Notes under the pieces: model-generated
The model's database searches: none
Told to the model about the DNA's origin: nothing
Seen by the model: only the letters and a program-made list of their open reading frames with translations
Translations under genes and position numbers: made by a program
From: an uncultured Desulfobacteraceae bacterium
GTDB lineage: Bacteria; Desulfobacterota; Desulfobacteria; Desulfobacterales; UBA2174
Direction of reading: 5' to 3'
NCBI GenBank assembly: GCA_937982505.1
Contig: CALJLV010000072.1
Span: 1 to 12,113 of the forward strand
DNA length: 12,113 nt
Shown here: in pieces, positions 6,359 to 12,113 of the stretch
Layout: each line of letters begins with the position of its first letter
Numbering within the stretch: the stretch's first letter is position 1

Positions 6359-7248
6359 CGGCCAAAACGCCCCGCCGTAAAATGGCCCTCGGCAGAGGCC
6401 TGGAAGCCCTGATCCCCGGCCTGGAGGCTGCCGCCGCCGATCCGCAGCCCGGCCAAGCCGCACCGTCAGGCGATTACGCCCAGTGCCCCGTGGCCCGGAT
6501 CCGGCCCAACCGTTATCAGCCGAGGGTCCAGTTCCCGGAGAAGGAGCTGGCCGAACTGGCCGATTCGATCCGTGCCCAGGGAATCCTGCAGCCGCTGCTG
6601 GTGCGCCGGGACGGGGCCGATTACGAGCTGGTGGCCGGCGAGCGCCGCCTGCGGGCCGCCCGTCTGGCCGGGCTGGAGCGCGTGCCGGTGGTGGTGCGGG
6701 CCATCTCCGATGCTGAGATGCTCGAGATTTCCATCGTGGAGAATATCCAGCGGGAAAATCTCAACCCCATGGAAGAGGCCGATGCCTATCACCGTCTCAT
6801 CGAGGCCTTCGGCCTGACCCAGGAGGAAGCTGCCCGCCGGGTGGGCAAGAGCCGCAGCGCGGTGGCCAATTTCCTGCGTCTGCGCCAGCTGGCCGAACCG
6901 ATCAAGGAGAGCCTGCGGGCCGGAGACCTGAGCATGGGCCACGCCCGGGCCCTGCTGGGGGCGGTCAACGGCCCCCGCCAGGTGGCGGCCTGGCAGCAGG
7001 TGGTGCGGCGCCGGCTCTCGGTACGCGAAACCGAGGCCCTGATCAAGCGGCTCAACCGCCAGCCGGAGACTCCTGGCGTACTTCCCGGTGGCGAGTCGGC
7101 CTACTTTACACATCTGGCAGAGGATCTTTCCCGGCATTTCGGGACCAAGGTGGCCATCCAGCGGCGCGGGCAGCGGGGCAAGCTCGAGATCGAGTTTTAC
7201 AGCGACCAGGATCTGGACCGGCTCCTGAACCTCCTGCGTCCGGTCTGA
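6355..7248 (+). CDS. parB: Chromosome-partitioning protein ParB (Spo0J type)
   Basis: A 297-residue ParB. The N-terminus has the basic LGRGLEALIPG segment (about 12-22) that contacts ParA and stimulates its ATPase in chromosomal ParBs. The CTP-binding ParB/sulfiredoxin-like domain follows (about 42-150), with GERRLRAA at 95-102 and ENIQRENLNPMEEADAY at 129-145. A helix-turn-helix for parS recognition (GLTQEEAARRVGKSRSAV) spans about 153-170. The C-terminal dimerisation region ends in a hydrophobic DLDRLLNLL. A GAGGAG ribosome-binding site inside the end of parA (6338-6343) supports the start. I saw no match to the near-palindromic parS consensus in this window. The stop codon sits in a hairpin loop. 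Confidence 0.95.
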   Translation: MTAKTPRRKMALGRGLEALIPGLEAAAADPQPGQAAPSGDYAQCPVARIRPNRYQPRVQFPEKELAELADSIRAQGILQPLLVRRDGADYELVAGERRLRAARLAGLERVPVVVRAISDAEMLEISIVENIQRENLNPMEEADAYHRLIEAFGLTQEEAARRVGKSRSAVANFLRLRQLAEPIKESLRAGDLSMGHARALLGAVNGPRQVAAWQQVVRRRLSVRETEALIKRLNRQPETPGVLPGGESAYFTHLAEDLSRHFGTKVAIQRRGQRGKLEIEFYSDQDLDRLLNLLRPV

Positions 7249-7258
7249 ACCCGGACGC
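7236..7258 (+). terminator. Hairpin across the parB stop codon (possible terminator)
   Basis: GCGTCCGG (7236-7243) and CCGGACGC (7251-7258) form an 8-bp perfect stem with the loop TCTGAAC, which contains the TGA stop. The bases after it (taggctctcgg) are not a proper U-tract, so intrinsic termination would be weak. It may instead mark partial termination or 3'-end protection between parB and the downstream genes. Confidence 0.4.
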
Positions 7259-7328
7259 TAGGCTCTCGGTGCCGGTTCTTGTGGCGGCCTGACTGCCCGC
7301 CGCGACTGAACAGCGGCCGGAGGCATTC

Positions 7329-7772
7329 ATGAAACGAATCGGGGTCATCGATGGACAGGGGGGGGGGATCGGCAGCGCCATCATCCGGCAGATCAAGGGC
7401 CGCTACGGTGAAACGCTGGAGATTGTGGCCCTGGGCACCAATGCCATCGCCACGGCCCAGATGCTCAAGGCCAAGGCCAACCGGGGGGCCTCCGGAGAAA
7501 ATGCCATCATCCAGACCGCGCCCCGACTGGACGCCATCCTCGGCCCCCTGGGGATCGTCATGGCCCATGCCATGATGGGCGAGGTGACGCCCCGCATCGC
7601 GGCGGCCGTGGCCGCCAGCCCGTGCCCCAAGATCCTCCTGCCCCTTTGCCAGGAGCCGGTGGTCATCGCCGGGGCCCCGGCCATTCCCCTGCCGCGGCTT
7701 ATCGAAGAACTGATCGACGTGCATCTGGCCCCTTTTCTGGCCGAGGATGCAAGAGGACCCCGCCATGTGTGA
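7329..7772 (+). CDS. DUF3842 family protein
   Basis: A 147-residue protein I assign to DUF3842 from the N-terminal MKRIGVIDGQGGGIGSAI, the VALGTNAIATAQMLKA block, the GENAI motif, the GPLGIVMAHAMMGEVTP block and the final PLPRLIEELI. The Gly-rich GQGGGIG after the first strand resembles a Rossmann-type nucleotide-binding turn, but no biochemical role is established that I know of. GGAGG (7319-7323) lies 5 bases before the ATG. The Gly codons of the conserved motif form a run of ten G (7358-7367), making it a slippage-prone site. The 3' end overlaps the cooT-like start by 8 bases, so the two are probably translated together and may share a metal- or anaerobiosis-related role (inference). Confidence 0.85.
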   Translation: MKRIGVIDGQGGGIGSAIIRQIKGRYGETLEIVALGTNAIATAQMLKAKANRGASGENAIIQTAPRLDAILGPLGIVMAHAMMGEVTPRIAAAVAASPCPKILLPLCQEPVVIAGAPAIPLPRLIEELIDVHLAPFLAEDARGPRHV

Positions 7773-7953
7773 AGCCAATGCCTATCTGATCCTGGACCAG
7801 GGGACCGAGCTGGTGATGGAGGCCGTGGACACGGTCGAACCCACCGAGGACGGTCTGCGCCTGGAGAGCATCTTCGGTGAACAGAAGTTTCTCAAAGCCC
7901 GCATTCACGCCCTCAAGCTGGTGGACCACAAGATTTTCCTCAAGGCCGATTAG
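7765..7953 (+). CDS. cooT: CooT-like small nickel-binding protein
   Basis: The chosen start is ATG 7765, giving 62 residues beginning MCEANAYLIL, because CooT proteins start Met-Cys and use Cys2 as the nickel ligand. An ATG six codons upstream (7747) is in frame, but AGAGGA (7752-7757) is correctly spaced only for 7765. Length and pattern fit the family (66 residues in Rhodospirillum rubrum): a small beta-rich fold with a GTELVMEAVDTVEP turn, then LESIFGEQKFLKARIHALKLVDHKIFL. CooT takes part in nickel delivery to carbon monoxide dehydrogenase in R. rubrum; homologues also occur in genomes as orphans with unclear roles. No CODH genes are visible here. It is coupled to the DUF3842 gene by overlap. 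Confidence 0.85.
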   Translation: MCEANAYLILDQGTELVMEAVDTVEPTEDGLRLESIFGEQKFLKARIHALKLVDHKIFLKAD

Positions 7954-8058
7954 ATGCGGGCCGGATCCTCGCGGAGGGCGCCCGGGGTCCGCCGCGGTCT
8001 TTCCCGGCCCTGAGGCGGCTCCGTTGCGCGCGGTCCAACCAGACCCCATGGCACCCTG
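7954..8058 (+). other. GC-rich spacer with potential secondary structure
   Basis: This 105-base gap contains complementary segments GGGCCGG (7958-7964) and CCGGCCC (8004-8010) that could close a long stem-loop. No T-run follows, so I do not call a terminator. No clear ribosome-binding site precedes the ATG at 8059, and no promoter is evident. Whether ispH-ubiA is co-transcribed with cooT is open. Confidence 0.4.
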
Positions 8059-9780
8059 ATGAAGCTGATCATCGCCCGAACGGCCGGATTCTGCATGGGG
8101 GTGCGCCGGGCCGTCGAGATGGTCCTGGACGCCCCCAAGCAGCGGCCCGGACCGATCTGCACCTACGGACCGCTGATCCACAACCCTCAGGTCCTGGAAA
8201 TGCTCGCGGAAAAAGGGATTACGGTCCTCGACCGGATCCCGGACCGGGGGGAAGGGACGGTGCTGATCCGGGCCCACGGGGTGCCGCCGGAAGCCCGACA
8301 ACAGCTCAAGGCGGCCGGCTTCGAGGTGGTGGACGCCACCTGCCCGCGGGTCGTCAAGGTCCAGTCCATCATCCGGCGCCATGCGCGCCAGGACCATGCC
8401 ACCATCCTGGTGGGGGATCCGGACCATCCCGAGGTGATCGGCCTGCTCGGGTATGCCGGCCGACGGGGCGTGGTGGTCCGCTGCATGGAGGACCTGGAAG
8501 CCCTGCCGGTCTTCCCCCAGGCCATCATCGTGGCCCAGACCACCCAGAACAAGATTTTTTTCGAGGCGGTGCGCCGCTGGGCCGCCCGACACCATCCCCA
8601 CTACAAGATTTTCGACACCATTTGCGATTCCACCGCCAACCGTCAGGCCGAGGTGCGCCGTCTGGCGGCGGCGGCCGACGCCGTGGTGGTGGTGGGCGGT
8701 CGCAGCAGCGGCAACACCCAGCGCCTGGCCGAGATCGCGGCCGAGAGCGGCAAGCCAACTCTGCAAGTGGAAACCGAGGCCGACATCGACCCGGTCCGGC
8801 TGGCCGGTGCGCGCACCGTGGCGGTGACCGCTGGAGCGTCCACCCCCAACTGGATCATCAGGCGCATCTGCCGGCACCTGGAGCTGCTGCCCCGCCGCGG
8901 GGCCTGGCGCCAGCGTCTCTACAGTCTACAGCAGACCCTGCTGCGCACCAATACCTACGTGGCCCTGGGCGCCGGCGGGCTGTGCCTGGCCTGCAGCCAG
9001 CTCCAGGGGCTTGCCGGCAGCCTGCCGATGGTCTTTCTGGCCATGCTCTACGTCCAGTCGATGCACATGCTCAACAACCTCACCGGCCAGAAGGAGGACC
9101 GCTACAATGATCCGGGGCGCGCCTGGTTCTACCAGCGTTTCCGGACGGTGCTGGGGATCCTGGCGCTGCTTTCGGGAGCCACGGGCCTCTTTCTGGCCTA
9201 CCGCATGGGGACCGCCCCCTTCGGGGTCCTCTCGGTGATGAGCGCCCTGGGGCTCTCCTACAATCTGAACCTGGTGCCGGCGCGCCTGGGCTGGCGCATG
9301 CGCCGGATCCGCGACCTGCCCGGTTCCAAAACAATCCTCATCGCCCTGGCCTGGGGGGTGGTGACCGCCGTTCTGCCCGCCCTGGGGCTGCTGGGGCGGA
9401 TCACGGCGGCCTCCGGGGTGGTTTTCACCGTGGCGACCCTGCTGGTGTTCGTGCGCACGGCCTTCTTTGACATGCTGGACGTCCAGGGAGACCGCATCGT
9501 GGGCAAGGAAACCCTGCCGATTCTGCTGGGAGAAGCCACGACCATGCGGTTGCTCTACACGGGCTTGATTCTGGCGGCGGTGGTTCTGGGGGCGGCGGTC
9601 GCCGGCGGGTGGATCGGTCCCTTCGGGCTGGGAATGATGGTCTGTCCGCTGCTGATGGGGCTGCTCATCTCGGCCCATGCCCGGGGCCGCATCCATCCCG
9701 GGGTGGGACTGGAGTTTCAGCTGGAATCGCTTTTCGTGCTGGCTGGCTTTCTGGCCCTGGGCTGGTATCTGGCGGGGTAG
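8059..9780 (+). CDS. ispH: IspH (HMBPP reductase) fused to a UbiA-like membrane prenyltransferase
   Basis: A 573-residue fusion. Residues 1-278 are a complete IspH/LytB, the iron-sulfur enzyme that makes IPP and DMAPP at the end of the MEP pathway. Cluster ligands are Cys12 (GFCMGVRRA), Cys95 (DATCP) and Cys189 (TICDST). Substrate residues include His41, His73, His123, Glu125 (HPEV), Thr161/162, Ser217 and Asn219 (SSGN), and Ser261 (GASTP). From about 298 to 572 there are roughly nine hydrophobic helices, as in the UbiA superfamily. The second Asp motif, DMLDVQGDRIVGKETLP (471-487), is intact. The first (NNLTGQKED, 339-347) is degenerate relative to NDxxDxxxD. The start is fixed by the classical IspH N-terminus despite no clear ribosome-binding site. 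The cytosolic domain would sit at the membrane and might feed isoprenoid synthesis into a prenyl-transfer step; the UbiA-like substrate is unknown. Confidence 0.93.
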   Translation: MKLIIARTAGFCMGVRRAVEMVLDAPKQRPGPICTYGPLIHNPQVLEMLAEKGITVLDRIPDRGEGTVLIRAHGVPPEARQQLKAAGFEVVDATCPRVVKVQSIIRRHARQDHATILVGDPDHPEVIGLLGYAGRRGVVVRCMEDLEALPVFPQAIIVAQTTQNKIFFEAVRRWAARHHPHYKIFDTICDSTANRQAEVRRLAAAADAVVVVGGRSSGNTQRLAEIAAESGKPTLQVETEADIDPVRLAGARTVAVTAGASTPNWIIRRICRHLELLPRRGAWRQRLYSLQQTLLRTNTYVALGAGGLCLACSQLQGLAGSLPMVFLAMLYVQSMHMLNNLTGQKEDRYNDPGRAWFYQRFRTVLGILALLSGATGLFLAYRMGTAPFGVLSVMSALGLSYNLNLVPARLGWRMRRIRDLPGSKTILIALAWGVVTAVLPALGLLGRITAASGVVFTVATLLVFVRTAFFDMLDVQGDRIVGKETLPILLGEATTMRLLYTGLILAAVVLGAAVAGGWIGPFGLGMMVCPLLMGLLISAHARGRIHPGVGLEFQLESLFVLAGFLALGWYLAG

Positions 9781-9878
9781 GGCGCCGCAGGCACAGGGAG
9801 GGGCCGGGTCGCAGCGCGGACGCCCGGGGCGAACGACGGCCTCCATCAACTTTTCCCCCTGTTTCGCAAAGGAGCACT

Positions 9879-11561
9879 ATGACAAACGGCAAGCGTGTGT
9901 TGATCGTCGGCGGGGTGGCGGGCGGGGCTTCCTGCGCGGCCCGGGCCCGCCGTCTGGACGAGACGGCGACCCTTATTCTCTTCGAGCGCGGGCCCTATGT
10001 CTCTTTTGCCAACTGCGGTCTGCCCTACTACGTGGGCCGGGTCATCACCCGGGAAGCGGACCTGCTGGTGGCCACCCCCGAGCTGTTCCGGGATCGGTTC
10101 CGCATCGATGTGCGCACGGCCAGTCTCGTGGAGGCCATCGACCGGCGCCGGCGTCTGATCCAGGTCCGGGACCTTTCCAGCGGGCGGCGCTACGAGGAAG
10201 CCTACGATGCCCTGGTGCTGGCGCCGGGGTCCGAACCGCTGCGCCCGCCCCTGGCCGGCATTGATCAGGAGGGGGTTTTCACCCTCTGGACCATCCCCGA
10301 CACGCGCCGGATCCTGTCCTGGATCGAGTCGCGCCAGGTGCGCCGGGCGGTGGTGGTGGGCGGCGGCTTCATCGGTCTGGAAATGACCGAGAACCTGCAC
10401 CGGCTGGGCATCGCGGTGACCATCGTGGAGATGCAGGAGCAGGTGATGCCGGCTCTGGATCCGGAAATGGCCTTTTTCGTGCACCGCCACCTGCGCGAGG
10501 CCGGCGTGGCGCTGGAACTGGGCTCCCGGGTGAGCGGATTGGCCCAGTCCGCAGCCGGTCGCCTGGAGGTCGAACTGGCCGACGATCGCCGCCTGGAAAC
10601 GGATCTGGTGATTCTGGCCGCCGGGGTGCGGCCCCGGACCGAGCTGGCGGCAGCCGCCGGTTTGACCATCGGCCAGCGGGGGGGCATCCAGGTCGATCCC
10701 TGGATGCGCACCAGCGATCCGTGCATCTGGGCCGTGGGTGACGCCATTGAGGTGCGGGACCACGTCACCGGTCTGCCGGCCATGGTGCCCCTGGCCGGAC
10801 CGGCCAACCGCCAGGGACGGGTGGCGGCCGCTGCCATCTGCGGCCGCGGCGGCATTTATCCGCCCTTCCGCGGGGTTCAGGCCACCTCGGTATGCGGCGT
10901 TCTGGGGCTGACCGTGGCGGCCACCGGTGTTTCCGAAAAGACCCTGCGGCGGCTGGATCCGACCGCCACCCGCTGGCCCCATGAAAAGATCTACATCCAC
11001 CCCGATCACCATGCCGGCTACTATCCCGACGCCCAGACCCTGACGGTCAAGCTGATCTTCGAACGGGAGGGCGGGCGGATCCTGGGGGCCCAGGCCCTGG
11101 GCCGCCAGGGGGTGGAAAAACGCATCGACGTCATCGCTGCCCACCTGCAGCACCGCGGGACGGTCTTTGACCTGGAGGAATCGGAGCTTTGCTACGCCCC
11201 CCAGTACGGATCGGCCAAGGACCCGGTCAACCTGGCCGGAATGGTGGCCGCCAACCTGCTGCGCGGCGATGCCCCCACGGTGCACTGGACCGACCCGGCC
11301 AGGGCCGAGGCCCTCGTTCTGGACGTGCGCACCGTTGAGGAGTACGCCGCCGGGCGGGTTCCCGGGGCGGTCAACATCCCGCTGGACGCGCTGCGCCAAC
11401 GCCTGGGGGAGCTGCCGCCCGACCGGGACATCTGGGCCTACTGCTACGTGGGCCAGCGCTCCTACGTGGCGGTGCGCCTGCTGGCGCAGCACGGATTGCG
11501 GGCCTTCAATCTTTCGGGAGGATTTCGAATGTACCAGGCGCTGGAGGAGGCCGGTTCATAG
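9879..11561 (+). CDS. CoA-disulfide/persulfide reductase-family flavoprotein with rhodanese domain
   Basis: A 560-residue protein starting at ATG 9879, preceded by AAAGGAG (9868-9874); an open frame further upstream reads back into the IspH-UbiA gene and is not used. The FAD-binding Rossmann motif is VLIVGGVAGGASCAARARR (7-25). The single redox Cys46 lies in SFANCGLPYY, typical of CoA-disulfide reductases rather than the CxxxxC of glutathione reductases. An NAD(P)-binding GGGFIG is at 161-166, the second FAD motif AVGDA at 285-289, and the conserved HAGYYP with Tyr381/382 at the dimer-interface region. Residues about 465-558 form a rhodanese domain with the active-site loop CYVGQRS (Cys522). 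This architecture matches CoADR-rhodanese enzymes, including the Shewanella NADH-dependent persulfide reductase, so sulfane-sulfur (persulfide or polysulfide) reduction is likely. Exact substrate unknown. Confidence 0.92.
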   Translation: MTNGKRVLIVGGVAGGASCAARARRLDETATLILFERGPYVSFANCGLPYYVGRVITREADLLVATPELFRDRFRIDVRTASLVEAIDRRRRLIQVRDLSSGRRYEEAYDALVLAPGSEPLRPPLAGIDQEGVFTLWTIPDTRRILSWIESRQVRRAVVVGGGFIGLEMTENLHRLGIAVTIVEMQEQVMPALDPEMAFFVHRHLREAGVALELGSRVSGLAQSAAGRLEVELADDRRLETDLVILAAGVRPRTELAAAAGLTIGQRGGIQVDPWMRTSDPCIWAVGDAIEVRDHVTGLPAMVPLAGPANRQGRVAAAAICGRGGIYPPFRGVQATSVCGVLGLTVAATGVSEKTLRRLDPTATRWPHEKIYIHPDHHAGYYPDAQTLTVKLIFEREGGRILGAQALGRQGVEKRIDVIAAHLQHRGTVFDLEESELCYAPQYGSAKDPVNLAGMVAANLLRGDAPTVHWTDPARAEALVLDVRTVEEYAAGRVPGAVNIPLDALRQRLGELPPDRDIWAYCYVGQRSYVAVRLLAQHGLRAFNLSGGFRMYQALEEAGS

Positions 11562-12113
11562 GGCCTTTCCCTCGGCCACCCGGTGGCAGGCCACCCGGGC
11601 CCCGGTCTCCAGGGCCGTGGCCTGGGGGATTTCCTCCACGCAGCGCCGGTCCGCGTAATGGCAGCGGCCGTGAAAGACGCAGCCCGAAGGAAGCCGGATG
11701 GGGGTGGGCACCTCTCCCTTTAGGCGGATATGGGCGCTGGGCTTTTGGCCCAGGCGCGGGATGGCGCTGAGCAGGGCCCGGGTGTAGGGGTGGCGCGGAT
11801 GGCGGAAGATATCATCCGCCGGGGCCAGCTCGCAGAGGGTCCCCAGGTACATCACGGCCACCCGGGTGCTGATGTGGCGCACCACCGACAGGTCGTGGGT
11901 GATGAACAGGTAGGTCAGGCCGCGCTGCGCCTGGGCGTCCATGAGCAGGTTGAGGATCTGGGCCTGGATCGAGACGTCCAGGGCCGAGACCGGCTCGTCG
12001 GCCACGATGAATTCCGGGTCCACCATCAGGGCCCGGGCGATGCTGATGCGCTGGCGCTGGCCGCCGGAAAACTCGTGAGGATACCGTTCGGCCCACTTGG
12101 GATCCACTCCCAC
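11556..12113 (-). CDS. Oligopeptide/dipeptide ABC transporter ATPase (C-terminal part, cut by window edge)
   Basis: The frame is open through the right edge, so the N-terminus with Walker A and the Q-loop lies outside; the GTG at the edge is not the true start. Visible are the signature FSGGQRQRISIARAL, Walker B FIVADEP, D-loop SALDVS and the H-loop FITHDLS. The oligopeptide-type C-terminal domain follows, with HPRHPYTRALLSAIPR, GEVPTPIRLPSGCVF, and four cysteines (GCVFHGRC, RRC, VACH). This is the DppF/OppF type of ATP-binding subunit for peptide or nickel-peptide uptake; in some Opp ATPases the C-terminal Cys cluster is reported to hold a 4Fe-4S cluster. The stop overlaps that of the convergent flavoprotein gene (TCATAG, 11556-11561). 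The permease genes would lie beyond the edge. Confidence 0.93.
   Translation of the reverse strand: MGVDPKWAERYPHEFSGGQRQRISIARALMVDPEFIVADEPVSALDVSIQAQILNLLMDAQAQRGLTYLFITHDLSVVRHISTRVAVMYLGTLCELAPADDIFRHPRHPYTRALLSAIPRLGQKPSAHIRLKGEVPTPIRLPSGCVFHGRCHYADRRCVEEIPQATALETGARVACHRVAEGKAL

Noticed and set aside
5373..7328. parS site near parAB
   Set aside because: By eye, no segment resembles the TGTTTCACGTGAAACA consensus within a few mismatches.
9846..11492. 548-codon minus-strand frame opposite the flavoprotein
   Set aside because: It is a Gly/His/Gln-rich shadow; the plus strand encodes an intact flavoprotein with all motifs.
1..12113. CRISPR array, mobile element, defence island or tRNA/rRNA gene
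   Set aside because: No regularly spaced repeats, transposase or integrase motifs, nuclease/helicase gene sets or cloverleaf-like segments were seen; nearly all DNA is accounted for by housekeeping-type genes.

Overview
The window is GC-rich, densely coded bacterial chromosomal DNA. Its first ~44 bases are not biological: they match an Illumina TruSeq read-2/index adapter, so position 1 is an artefactual contig end. I see ten protein genes, one of them cut off by the right edge, and no rRNA, tRNA, CRISPR array, transposase or integrase. The gene mix suggests an anaerobic Desulfobacterota-like (former deltaproteobacterial) bacterium: a cobalamin-type radical SAM protein, a DUF3842/CooT pair, a persulfide/CoA-disulfide reductase with a rhodanese tail, an outer-membrane proteolysis pair and an IspH-UbiA fusion. 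This taxonomic guess is an inference from gene content only.

Layout. 45-894: a small unrecognised protein gene on the minus strand with a strong ribosome-binding site and an intrinsic terminator that contains its own stop codon, then a ~400-base divergent intergenic region. 895-2625 (+): a B12-binding-type radical SAM protein whose 3' end overlaps the next, convergent gene by 51 bases. 2575-5372 (-): two envelope genes, a BepA-like M48 metallopeptidase with TPRs and, downstream of it, a secreted NlpC/P60 peptidase whose C-terminal half looks like an outer-membrane beta-barrel ending in Phe. 5373-5542: a divergent control region with a good sigma70-type promoter reading toward the M48 gene. 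5543-7248 (+): parA and parB, overlapping by ATGA, of the chromosomal Soj/Spo0J type. 7329-7953 (+): DUF3842 protein and CooT-like nickel protein, overlapping by 8 bases. 8059-9780 (+): a 573-residue protein with complete IspH followed by a nine-helix UbiA-like membrane domain. 9879-11561 (+): a CoA-disulfide reductase-family flavoprotein with a C-terminal rhodanese domain. 11556-12113 (-): the C-terminal part of an oligopeptide ABC transporter ATPase.

How the parts may work together. The two minus-strand envelope genes look like an outer-membrane/peptidoglycan maintenance pair. The plus-strand run from parA to the flavoprotein is co-directional, with gaps of about 80-105 bases between translational units, so it could be one long transcript or several; only parA-parB and DUF3842-cooT are clearly coupled by overlap. 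The most unusual items are two domain fusions: IspH with a UbiA-like prenyltransferase that has a degenerate first Asp motif, and NlpC/P60 with a putative beta-barrel. Next come the unrecognised 111-residue protein and the placement of two stop codons in hairpin loops. I found no CRISPR, phage-defence or mobile system here.
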